Source: DATJBF01 sp035516795
GTDB lineage: Bacteria > Verrucomicrobiota > Verrucomicrobiia > Palsa-1439
NCBI GenBank assembly: GCA_035516795.1
Contig: DATIZX010000054.1
Coordinates: 1-49,258, forward strand
Length of the DNA: 49,258 nucleotides
Reading direction: 5' to 3'
Position numbers and translations under genes: made by a program. This document shows positions 39,184-46,568 of the stretch, piece after piece. The notes beneath the pieces were generated by a model, which did no database searches, had not been told where the DNA came from, and saw only the letters and a list, made by a program, of their open reading frames with translations. Every line of letters begins with the position of its first letter. Positions within the stretch are counted from its first letter, which is position 1.

Positions 39184-39963
39184 ATGACAGACTCACGCGA
39201 GCCAGAGGATGTGGAACAGGGCGCGGTTAAGCCCTTTCTCGAGCATCTTGAAGACCTTCGCTGGATGCTCATCAAGATGTTGGCGACGCTCGGCGTGGCG
39301 ATGGTGGCGTGCTTCTTTCTCGCGTCTCCACTCCTCAAGTTGCTGATCTATCCGCTGCAACGCGCGACAGGTAATGCAGAACCGTTTCTACGCACGTTGG
39401 AAGTGACGGGCGGATTTACCGTTGCGCTCAAGCTGGCGTTGTACGCTGGTATAGTCGTCTGCTGCCCCATTTTGCTGTACTTCCTGGCGCAGTTTCTTTT
39501 GCCGGCGTTGACCTCTCAGGAGAAAAGGATGCTGGCACCCGTGCTCGGGTTCGGTGTGGGGTTGTTCTTGGTGGGTGTGGCGATGGCCTATTTCGTTGTG
39601 ATCCCGAACGCCCTGCGATTCTTCATCGGCTACAATCAAAGTTTGCACATCCGTTCCGAGTGGACGATTCAGAATTATGTTTCGTTTGTAACCGTGGTCT
39701 CGCTCGCGTTCGGGCTGGCGTTTGAGTTGCCTTTGGTCATCCTGGCTTTGGCGCGACTGGGCCTCGTGACACACAAGTTTCTGCGACAGAAACGGATCTA
39801 CGCGATCCCGTTAATTTTCTTTATTGCCGCGGCGATTACTCCACCGGATTTGATGAGTCAGATCGTGTTGGGCACACCCATGTGCCTGCTTTACGAAGCC
39901 TGCATCTGGATTGCTTGGTGGATGGAAAGGAAGAAAAGACGGGCGGCAGAAAACACGGTTTAG
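39184..39963 (+). CDS. tatC: twin-arginine translocase subunit TatC
   Basis: A 259-aa inner-membrane protein with six predicted helices. The N-terminus carries the TatC signature 'FLEHLEDLRWMLIKMLA' (signal-peptide recognition site). Next are 'ALKLALYAGIVVCCPILLYF', 'FLLPALTSQEKRMLAP', 'LFLVGVAMAYFVVIPNALRF' and the conserved 'SFVTVVSLAFGLAFELPLVI'. After that come 'AITPPDLMSQIVLGTPMCLL' and a short C-terminal basic tail. TatC binds the twin-arginine signal and recruits TatA. It is in an operon with tatA and is convergent with the DUF1844 gene. Confidence 0.97.
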   Translation: MTDSREPEDVEQGAVKPFLEHLEDLRWMLIKMLATLGVAMVACFFLASPLLKLLIYPLQRATGNAEPFLRTLEVTGGFTVALKLALYAGIVVCCPILLYFLAQFLLPALTSQEKRMLAPVLGFGVGLFLVGVAMAYFVVIPNALRFFIGYNQSLHIRSEWTIQNYVSFVTVVSLAFGLAFELPLVILALARLGLVTHKFLRQKRIYAIPLIFFIAAAITPPDLMSQIVLGTPMCLLYEACIWIAWWMERKKRRAAENTV

Positions 39964-40069
39964 TAACGAGTACGCCGCGTAAGGCAGGCGTTGCCCCGTA
40001 TGCCGCAAGATTTGGACAGACACGCAGGTCTGTTCCGCCATTTACGAGACCACTTTTGCTTCAGGACAA

Positions 40070-40492
40070 CTACTCGTACTTCTTGTGGAACTTGACTTTG
40101 TCTTCTTCGGACGAAACATCCGTCTTCGACGACGCTTCTCCAGACGGAGATGAGCCCGGCTCAGGACTCTGAGTCTCCGGTTTTTGTCCTTGGCCCTTCG
40201 TTCCCTGACCTTCTTTTGATTCCTCGACAAACATCAGGCGCAGATCGGTAAGCGTGGCCTGCAGCACCTTGGACTCGTCGGGAGTCAGGTTGCCCTTGGT
40301 CTTGTGCTCGAGCATCTCCAAAGTGTCGATGAACAGGCGGGCTGCCGGCAGGTTCTTCTCGGCCTTTCCAGTCGCCGGATTGGCCAGCTTGCCCAGAGCG
40401 ATCATGGCTTGCGTGCCAAACAAACCAACCATATCCAGAAATCGCAGTGTGTCCTCAGTTGAACCTAACGTGTCTCTTTGAACTTCGGCCAT
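40070..40492 (-). CDS. DUF1844 protein
   Basis: Start chosen at ATG 40492, eight bases after GGAGG; a longer frame from 40513 lacks a site. The 140-aa protein has the DUF1844 core: 'FLDMVGLFGTQAMIALGKLA', 'AARLFIDTLEMLEHKTKGNL' and 'TPDESKVLQATLTDLRLMFV'. The C-terminal third is a low-complexity tail of Gly, Gln, Pro, Ser and Glu. DUF1844 proteins are common in Planctomycetes, Verrucomicrobia and Deltaproteobacteria, and their role is unknown. It lies downstream of the large M16 peptidase gene with a dispersed repeat between them. Confidence 0.85.
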   Translation of the reverse strand: MAEVQRDTLGSTEDTLRFLDMVGLFGTQAMIALGKLANPATGKAEKNLPAARLFIDTLEMLEHKTKGNLTPDESKVLQATLTDLRLMFVEESKEGQGTKGQGQKPETQSPEPGSSPSGEASSKTDVSSEEDKVKFHKKYE

Positions 40493-40510
40493 GCTGTCTT
40501 CCTCCGCTGG

Positions 40511-40563
40511 CAAGCTTTCAACTTGCCGGTCTTAATGGATCGCAAGCTGGAAGCTCGCGCTAC
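40511..40563 (-). repeat. GTAGCGCGAGCTTCCAGC repeat between M16 and DUF1844 genes
   Basis: On the minus strand GTAGCGCGAGCTTCCAGCTT, then GCGATCCATTAAGACCGGCA and AGTTGAAAGCTTGC. The halves GAGCTTCCAGCTTGC and GCAAGTTGAAAGCTTGC are loosely inverted and repeated. The TAG in its first bases (plus strand 40560-40562) is the stop codon of the M16 gene. Confidence 0.65.
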
Positions 40564-43163
40564 TTTGCCGCCGGTTCGACGACGACCATCGCGTGCGGTT
40601 TACCATCGAAATAACTCCGGGCTACACGCTTGACGTCGTCCACGGTGACCGCCCGGTACCTATCCTCCGCCGTCTTGAAGAAATCGTAGCCGAGTCCGTA
40701 CAGTTCGTCCAGCCCAACCATCATGCTGAGTTGCGAATTGTCCTGCATTTGGACGCGGCGTTGGCCAAGCAGACTGCTCTTGGCGCGGCTCAACTCCTTG
40801 TCGCTCAGGCCGTTGGTCTTCAGCTTGTCCAACTCCGCAAGGATCTCCTTTTCGCAGGTGCCAACGTTTTGCGGAGTCGTGCCAACGTAGAAAACGAAGT
40901 AACCAGGATCGAGCCCGACCAATTCGTACGCTCCGACGTAATAACACAAGCCGAGTTCATCGCGAATGCGCAAGAACAGGGGCGAGCCCTGTCCCGAGTA
41001 AGCCTCGTCGAGCAACTCCAACGGGTAACGGTCCTTGTTGAATATGTCCGTCCCGCTGTAGCCAATGAGCAACACAGCCTGTTCCTTCGGCACGTTCTCG
41101 ACCTTGTTCACGTCGGTTTTGAGCCGCTCAGGACCGATGCGCGGGAACTCCAACTTCACAGATTTCATCTCGCCAAATCTGGCTTCCACTTTCCGGCGCA
41201 CCTCATCGGCTTTCACGTTGCCGAAAACGGTGAGCACAATATTGTTCGGCACAATGAAGCGGCGTTGGAAATTCGCGAGGTCAGTGCTCGTGATTCTCGC
41301 CAGGCTTTCGGGAGTGCCGAGGGCGTTGAGACGATAGGGATGCTCACGGTAGAGAGCTTCACGCAACAGTTGCTGGCCCTGTCGAATAATCTGGTCTTGC
41401 TCCGCCTTATATTCCGAGATTTGCACGTCGCGTTCCCGGGCGAGCATGTCTTGAGGGAACGTCGGGTTCTGCAGCACGTCCGCCAGCAAATCCAGCGTGC
41501 GGTCGAAATTCTCGCTCAACGATTCCGCCGACACGCCGAAACTGTTGTTGCCGGCAAAATAACTGATATCGCCCCCGCCTGACTCCATGGTTTCGGCGAT
41601 CTGTTCGGCAGTGCGCGTTTTCGTGCCTTTCAACAACATGCGCGCGGTCATTCGGGTGATCCCATTGTCGGCAGCGGTCTCGGCGAGCACACCCCCCTTC
41701 ATCACCGCCCGGAAATCGACGAGCGGCAGCTTGGGATCTTCGCGCACGAGCAAACGCAACCCGTTCGGAAATTCGAACTTCTGGATCTGAATCTCGGTCC
41801 GGACGGCCGCAGCCTCCTTCTCTTTGCCCAAGGTGCCGGTCGGATTCAACGAAGTGATCGTCAGATTGTTGTCGGTGAAATATCTTTGGATGACGCGCTG
41901 CAAATCGGCTTGCGTGACCTTTTTCAGGTTTTCCAAATACGTTTTGGAGAAATCGGGATCGTGGACGAGGAATTCGTTCTGCGCGATATCGTTCGCCTGC
42001 CCCTGCATCGTTTTGAGACGGTCGAGATAGCTGCTGATGCTGATGTTGATCGCCTTGTGCAATTCGGCGTCGCTAACCGGGTTTTCCGCCAGCGCCTTGA
42101 CCTGTTCGCGAATGGCGGCAATCGCCGCTTCTCGTTTGTCCGGATCGGTCTTGGCATCAATTACGAAGATGCCCGGATAATCGGGCGTGTAGCTGCTGGT
42201 GTCGATCGAATGCACCAAGCCGCGCTTCTGAAGAAGTTCGACGTACAATCGCGAGCTCTTGCCCTGACCGAGGACGATGCTCAACACATCCAGCGGATAC
42301 ACGTCCGGGCTGGTAATCGAAGGGATGTGCCATGCCAGATCAATCTCCGAGAGCTGCGTGGACATTTCCTCATCGCGCTCGCGCAGACTCAGTTGCGGCG
42401 GCTCGGGGGGCACAAACGCCGGCTCGATGGCCCCCTTTTTGAAATCCTTGGTCAATTCGCGCAGCTTCTGCTCGACCTGTTGAGCATTCACATCGCCGCC
42501 GACCACGAAAACGATATTGTTCGGCAGATAATGCTCCTTGTAGTATGCGACGACGTCATCTCGTGTAACGCGGTTGTAGATGTCCGGATAGCCAATCACC
42601 GGGAATCGATAAGGATGAGTCGTATAGGCGGTCGCCCACAGAATCCGCTGGGCCCGCCGGTCTGGATCATCATTATTCATCGCCATCTCGCGGAGAATGA
42701 CTTTTTTCTCCTTCAACAGTTCCGCCTCGGGAATGGTCGCGTGCTGCATGCAATCGGCCAGGATGTCTACGGCCGTGCCCCAGTTTTCCGACGGCATATT
42801 GATGTAGAAGACGGTTTGTTCAAAAGACGTGAAGGCGTTGATGTAACCGCCTTTGTCCTCGACCTCCTTCGCGATCTCGGCCACACCCCGGGTGGTTGTG
42901 CCTTTGAACAGCATGTGTTCCAGGACGTGCGACAAGCCCGCGCCCAGCCATTTGCCTTCGGTAATACTGCCGGCCCGCACCCACGCCTGCGCGCTCACAA
43001 CCGGTGCACTGTGGTCTTCGCGCACCAGCAACGTCAGCCCATTGTCGAGGATGACTTTATGGACGGGTGGGGCGTTAAGGGTTTGGGCGCTAGTCATCAG
43101 ACCTCCGGCCAAGAGCAATCCGGACACCGCCGCGGGGCTGCGCCGGAGATATTGAAATGCCAT
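40560..43163 (-). CDS. two-module M16 zinc metallopeptidase, secreted
   Basis: An 867-aa protein with a signal peptide ('SPAAVSGLLLAGGLMTSAQT'). The first module carries the zinc motif H79-VLE-H83 ('GLSHVLEHMLFKGTTTRG') and 'KKVILREMAMNNDDPDR', with 'GGYINAFTSFEQTVFYINMP'. The second module, from about residue 440 ('FEFPNGLRLLVREDPKLPLV'), keeps the fold ('ITRMTARMLLKGTKTRTAEQ') but lacks HxxEH, so it is non-catalytic, as is normal in pitrilysin-type dimers. Such proteins degrade peptides in the periplasm or at the surface. The stop codon TAG lies at the edge of a dispersed repeat. It precedes the DUF1844 gene on the same strand. Confidence 0.93.
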   Translation of the reverse strand: MAFQYLRRSPAAVSGLLLAGGLMTSAQTLNAPPVHKVILDNGLTLLVREDHSAPVVSAQAWVRAGSITEGKWLGAGLSHVLEHMLFKGTTTRGVAEIAKEVEDKGGYINAFTSFEQTVFYINMPSENWGTAVDILADCMQHATIPEAELLKEKKVILREMAMNNDDPDRRAQRILWATAYTTHPYRFPVIGYPDIYNRVTRDDVVAYYKEHYLPNNIVFVVGGDVNAQQVEQKLRELTKDFKKGAIEPAFVPPEPPQLSLRERDEEMSTQLSEIDLAWHIPSITSPDVYPLDVLSIVLGQGKSSRLYVELLQKRGLVHSIDTSSYTPDYPGIFVIDAKTDPDKREAAIAAIREQVKALAENPVSDAELHKAINISISSYLDRLKTMQGQANDIAQNEFLVHDPDFSKTYLENLKKVTQADLQRVIQRYFTDNNLTITSLNPTGTLGKEKEAAAVRTEIQIQKFEFPNGLRLLVREDPKLPLVDFRAVMKGGVLAETAADNGITRMTARMLLKGTKTRTAEQIAETMESGGGDISYFAGNNSFGVSAESLSENFDRTLDLLADVLQNPTFPQDMLARERDVQISEYKAEQDQIIRQGQQLLREALYREHPYRLNALGTPESLARITSTDLANFQRRFIVPNNIVLTVFGNVKADEVRRKVEARFGEMKSVKLEFPRIGPERLKTDVNKVENVPKEQAVLLIGYSGTDIFNKDRYPLELLDEAYSGQGSPLFLRIRDELGLCYYVGAYELVGLDPGYFVFYVGTTPQNVGTCEKEILAELDKLKTNGLSDKELSRAKSSLLGQRRVQMQDNSQLSMMVGLDELYGLGYDFFKTAEDRYRAVTVDDVKRVARSYFDGKPHAMVVVEPAAK

Positions 43164-43177
43164 GCCGCTTCAGACAC

Positions 43178-43675
43178 TCAATTGGTCCCGCCGCTCAGTT
43201 TCTTGGCGTCAGAAGAGCGACCGGCGACTTTGCTGCGGTAACGTTCGCCGTGGCCGTCCGTGCTTTCGGCGTGACGACGGCGGCGATGGCGCAGCGAGGG
43301 TCGGTAGGGTTTGACGAAGGCCTCTTCGAAATCGTAACCACCCTTGAAGTCTTCCGGGGTGTCTTGCTCGGTCTTGCCGAGAATGCCCTTGTCCACCATG
43401 TGAAAAACGATCGCGCCAAAATCTTCGCACTGCTTCACGCCCCAATAGGTGAGTACGGTTTTCGACATCGGCCCAAATTCCTCGAGGGCGAACCGGCGCA
43501 GACCCTCCAGCAGCTCTTGTCCGCTGACGTGGCGGCCGGTGCCGCGCGACTGTTTTTTGAGCAGTTTGATGGTGTAATCGAGTCCCTCCCGCACGAAATA
43601 ATACGCATCTTTGTCGTACCGCCCGTCTTCCCTCACGATCTCGTCCACCGACTCGGCAAAGTTAAACTTTTGCAT
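43178..43675 (-). CDS. Minf_1886-type protein of Verrucomicrobia/Planctomycetes
   Basis: A 165-aa protein whose first ~125 residues match the Verrucomicrobia/Planctomycetes-restricted family as I know it: 'DEIVREDGRYDKDAYYFVRE', 'GLDYTIKLLKK', 'RHVSGQELLEGLRRFALEEF', 'VLTYWGVKQCEDFGAIVFHM' and 'DTPEDFKGGYDFEEAFVKPY'. The C-terminal ~40 residues are very basic and low in complexity. The function is unknown. It is one of the stronger lineage markers in this window. Its ATG follows directly on the stop of a 46-aa membrane peptide gene (TAG-ATG), and the M16 gene begins 14 bases after its own stop, so the three are probably one transcript. Confidence 0.85.
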   Translation of the reverse strand: MQKFNFAESVDEIVREDGRYDKDAYYFVREGLDYTIKLLKKQSRGTGRHVSGQELLEGLRRFALEEFGPMSKTVLTYWGVKQCEDFGAIVFHMVDKGILGKTEQDTPEDFKGGYDFEEAFVKPYRPSLRHRRRRHAESTDGHGERYRSKVAGRSSDAKKLSGGTN

Positions 43676-43816
43676 CTAACGGACCCTCATCTCCATTGTT
43701 TCCGAGCGCGCCGGCTTGGGATGCCGGGCGCGCCATTCCCGTACCGCTGTTCCCAATAGAAGCGCCGATAAGAAGAACGCCACAATCAATTGCTCTTGTC
43801 TCGTCAGCTTGAACAT
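43676..43816 (-). CDS. 46-aa single-helix membrane peptide, coupled to the Minf_1886-type gene
   Basis: A short gene from ATG 43816 to TAG 43676. The peptide reads 'MFKLTRQEQLIVAFFLSALL' then 'LGTAVREWRARHPKPARSET' and 'MEMRVR'. It has a basic start, one membrane helix ('LIVAFFLSALLLGTAV') and a basic tail, that is, an inner-membrane anchor with a short cytoplasmic or periplasmic end. The stop codon abuts the ATG of the next gene with no base between, so translation is likely coupled. The upstream site is weak (GTGAGAG). No family is recognised; similar short peptides stand at the start of ComEA-like proteins, but no helix-hairpin-helix domain follows here. Confidence 0.65.
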   Translation of the reverse strand: MFKLTRQEQLIVAFFLSALLLGTAVREWRARHPKPARSETMEMRVR

Positions 43817-43905
43817 GGCGGACTCTCACACATGCCTCGCAACAATATTAACCATCTTCGCAGTCGCGACAACCAATTTTTTCATCCGAGGACAATGTGG
43901 GTTCT

Positions 43906-46524
43906 TCAACTGGCAACCACGTTGACCAGCTTGCCGGGCACGACGATAACTTTCCGGACTTGTTTGCCCGCGAGAAACTCCTGTATCCGTTGATTGGCCA
44001 GCGCCAGTCTTTCCAGTTCGGCTTGCGAAGTCTCAGCGGCAACGTCCATGCGGTCCCGCAGTTTGCCGTTCACCTGGACGACGACGGTGACCGTCTCCTC
44101 TTTCAGCAAGGCTTCGTCGTATTTTGGCCACGGCTCATACGTCAGGGATCGCTGATACCCCAGTTTCTCCCACAATTCCTCAGCCAGATGCGGCGCATAG
44201 GGCGCCAGGAGCAACACGAAAGGTTCCAGCAAAGCCCGCGGACGCGTCGCCTGCGCCGTGACTTCGTTGACGAAGATCATCATCTGGGAGATCGCGGTGT
44301 TGAACGCGAGCGCGTCGGTATCCTCGCCAACTTTCTTGATCGTTTGGTGCAAAGCTTTAACGAGCTGCGGATCGGGCGCAGAATCATCCACAAGCAATCC
44401 GCCGTCTTCATCGCAGAACAACCGCCACACGCGGCCGAGGAACCGATACACGCCCTGCAAACCTTCCGTGCTCCACGGTTTCGTTGCTTCTAGTGGTCCC
44501 ATAAACATCTCGTACATGCGGAAGCTATCGGCGCCGTATTCCCGCACCACATCGTCGGGATTGATGACGTTGCCGCGCGACTTCGACATCTTCTGGTTAT
44601 CTTCGCCCAGGATCATGCCCTGGTTGACCAAGCGCATGAATGGTTCCGGTGTCGAGACGTGACCGAGGTCGAAAAGCACCTTGTGCCAGAACCGGGAGTA
44701 AAGCAGGTGCAACACCGCATGCTCGGCGCCTCCGACGTACAGATCGACAAGAGCTTTGGGCATTGGGCTATAGGCTGTGGGCCGTTCACGCCTCATTGTG
44801 CCTGCCCAGTATCGTTCCTTCTCCTCTGCGCAGAATTCGCGATCATTTTTCGGATCAATGTAGCGCAGATAGTACCAACAACTGCCGGCCCACTGCGGCA
44901 TCGTATTCGTCTCGCGCTTGGCGGGACCACCGCAGCAGGGACACTTCGTGTTGACCCAATCCGTCGCTTTCGCCAACGGCGGCTCGGCGTTACCAGTCGG
45001 CGTGTAATCCTTCATTTCAGGCAATTCCAGCGGCAACTGGTCCTCCGGCACCGGCACCGTCCCGCACTTCTCGCAATGGATGATCGGAATCGGCTCGCCC
45101 CAATAACGCTGACGCGAGAACAGCCAGTCGCGCAGTTTGTATTGCACGGTTGCTCTGCCGAGACCCTTCTCTTCGAGCCAAGTGGTGATCTTCTTCTTGG
45201 CCTCGGGCGTTGGCAGGCCGGTGATCAGACCGGAGTTGATGGAAACGCCGTCACCGGTGAAACCGTGAGGCTCGATGCCCTCAGGTGGTTGGACGACGGT
45301 GCGAATCTCCAACCCAAATTTCTTCGCGAACTCGAAGTCGCGGGTGTCGTGGGCCGGCACGGCCATGATCGCGCCGGTGCCGTAACCCATCATCACGTAA
45401 TCGGCGACCCAGATCGGTATCTTCTCGTTGTTGACCGGATTGATCGCGTAACCGCCGGTGAAGACACCGGTCTTTTCCTTTTCCAACGCGGTGCGTTCCA
45501 ATTCGCTCTTGCGCTGAGCTTCCGCACGGTACGCGGTCACAGCGGCGCGCTGAGCCGGCGTAGTGACCTGCTCGACGAGCGGGTGCTCCGGCGCCAGCAC
45601 CATGTACGTCGCGCCAAAGAGCGTGTCGGGGCGGGTGGTGAAGACACGAATCCTGTCACAGGCAGGGACGCCTGTGCCACCGGCAATTTGGAAATCCACC
45701 TCCGCTCCCTCGCTCCGGCCGATCCAGTTGCGCTGTTGTTCTTTGATCGACTCGGGCCAGTTGACCAACTCCAAGTCGTTCAACAATCGCTCGGCATAAG
45801 CAGTGATCTTGAGGATCCACTGGCGGAGGGGTCGACGATAGACTTCCTTGTGTCCCTTGCGGTCGCAGGTGCCGTCGGCGTTGACTTCTTCGTTGGCGAG
45901 CACCGCCTTGCAGCCTTCGCACCACCAAACGGGCACCTCGGCCTCGTAGGCAAGACGTTCTGGTAGCGTAGGCGTCCCTGCCTGTGCAGTTTCCGCTGGG
46001 ACAGCGGCCTCTACACCGACAACGGGCTTCGCCTTGTTTTCAACGGGATCGAAGTACGAATTGAAAATCTGCAGGAAGATCCACTGGGTCCATTTGAAAT
46101 AGTTGGGGTCGGTGGTGTCGACCTCGCGGTCCCAATCGTAGCTGAACCCGAGCATCTGGATTTGGCGGCGGAACGTGTCGATGTTCTTACGCGTCGTAAC
46201 CGCCGGATGTGTCCCGGTATCGATCGCGTACTGTTCGGCCGGCAAACCGAACGCATCCCAGCCCATGGGATGAAGGACGTTAAAACCGCGCATTCGTTGA
46301 AACCGGCAATAAATGTCGGTCGCGGTGTAGCCTTCCGGATGTCCCACATGTAATCCAGCGCCGCTGGGATAGGGGAACATGTCGAGGACGTACAGCTTTT
46401 CTCTTGGTGACTGGTGAACGCTGACTGGTGACTCGTGCGCCGCAAACGTTTTGTGCTCGGCCCAGTAGTGTTGCCATTTCGGTTCGATCTTATCGAATGG
46501 GTATTTCTTCCGGAGTTCAGGCAT
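43906..46524 (-). CDS. leuS: leucyl-tRNA synthetase with repeat-encoded insertions
   Basis: An 872-aa class I synthetase. The HIGH motif region is 'MFPYPSGAGLHVGHPEGYTA', the KMSKS motif is 'NQKMSKSRGNVINPDDVVRE', and editing-domain blocks such as 'FTTRPDTLFGATYMVLAPEH' and 'MAVPAHDTRDFEFAKKF' are present. 'TNTMPQWAGSCWYYLRYIDP' and 'HAVLHLLYSRFWHKVLFDLG' confirm LeuS. Four stretches look out of place and have repeat-like DNA: residues 31-40 ('ESPVSVHQSP'), ~171-188 ('VEAAVPAETAQAGTPTLP'), ~282-290 ('GGTGVPACD') and ~572-588 ('MRRERPTAYSPMPKA'). The second and third share a repeat with pabB. They lie between conserved blocks, so function is probably kept. It ends 382 bases after the glgA side gap begins; 44 bases separate it from glgA. 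Confidence 0.96.
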   Translation of the reverse strand: MPELRKKYPFDKIEPKWQHYWAEHKTFAAHESPVSVHQSPREKLYVLDMFPYPSGAGLHVGHPEGYTATDIYCRFQRMRGFNVLHPMGWDAFGLPAEQYAIDTGTHPAVTTRKNIDTFRRQIQMLGFSYDWDREVDTTDPNYFKWTQWIFLQIFNSYFDPVENKAKPVVGVEAAVPAETAQAGTPTLPERLAYEAEVPVWWCEGCKAVLANEEVNADGTCDRKGHKEVYRRPLRQWILKITAYAERLLNDLELVNWPESIKEQQRNWIGRSEGAEVDFQIAGGTGVPACDRIRVFTTRPDTLFGATYMVLAPEHPLVEQVTTPAQRAAVTAYRAEAQRKSELERTALEKEKTGVFTGGYAINPVNNEKIPIWVADYVMMGYGTGAIMAVPAHDTRDFEFAKKFGLEIRTVVQPPEGIEPHGFTGDGVSINSGLITGLPTPEAKKKITTWLEEKGLGRATVQYKLRDWLFSRQRYWGEPIPIIHCEKCGTVPVPEDQLPLELPEMKDYTPTGNAEPPLAKATDWVNTKCPCCGGPAKRETNTMPQWAGSCWYYLRYIDPKNDREFCAEEKERYWAGTMRRERPTAYSPMPKALVDLYVGGAEHAVLHLLYSRFWHKVLFDLGHVSTPEPFMRLVNQGMILGEDNQKMSKSRGNVINPDDVVREYGADSFRMYEMFMGPLEATKPWSTEGLQGVYRFLGRVWRLFCDEDGGLLVDDSAPDPQLVKALHQTIKKVGEDTDALAFNTAISQMMIFVNEVTAQATRPRALLEPFVLLLAPYAPHLAEELWEKLGYQRSLTYEPWPKYDEALLKEETVTVVVQVNGKLRDRMDVAAETSQAELERLALANQRIQEFLAGKQVRKVIVVPGKLVNVVAS
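44763..44812 (+). repeat. GGGCTATAGGCTGTGGGC-type sequence within leuS
   Basis: CATTGGGCTATAGGCTGTGG has an internal near-tandem pattern (GGGCTATAGGCTGTGGGC) and encodes, on the minus strand, residues ~572-588 of LeuS, where related enzymes have only a short linker before 'VDLYVGGAEHA'. Only one copy is in this window, so its repeat nature is inferred. Confidence 0.4.
45657..45682 (+). repeat. CACAGGCAGGGACGCC repeat in leuS, copy 1
   Basis: CACAGGCAGGGACGCCTGTG followed by CCACCG. An internal palindrome is CACAGGC...GCCTGTG. It matches pabB 30176-30202 with few changes. On the minus strand it encodes GGTGVPAC within the LeuS editing-domain entry. Confidence 0.75.
45962..46014 (-). repeat. 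CACAGGCAGGGACGCC repeat plus GTAGAGGCCGCTGTCCC repeat in leuS, copy 2
   Basis: On the minus strand GTAGAGGCCGCTGTCCCAGC (46014 downward) is a small palindrome (CCGCTG...CAGCGG). It is followed by CACAGGCAGGGACGCCTACG (from 45987 downward), the same unit as at 45657-45682. Together they encode about 18 residues of LeuS without breaking the frame. Confidence 0.7.
46404..46434 (+). repeat. double TGACTGGTGA repeat near the leuS N-terminus
   Basis: TGACTGGTGA occurs at 46408-46417 and again at 46422-46431. On the minus strand the block encodes LeuS residues 31-40 ('ESPVSVHQSP') between two conserved parts of the N-terminus. Confidence 0.5.
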
Positions 46525-46568
46525 AAAATCAAAAAGCGACTATATCGGCGCGGCAGCCCGGTGACAAG

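Noticed and set aside
34769..39963. Exb/TonB iron-uptake cluster instead of Tol-Pal
   Set aside because: TolB and Pal directly follow, and no TonB-dependent receptor is present, so Tol-Pal is the better reading.
41886..43241. 451-aa plus-strand open frame opposite the large M16 peptidase
   Set aside because: Composition of an antisense shadow; the minus strand has the zinc motif and family blocks throughout.
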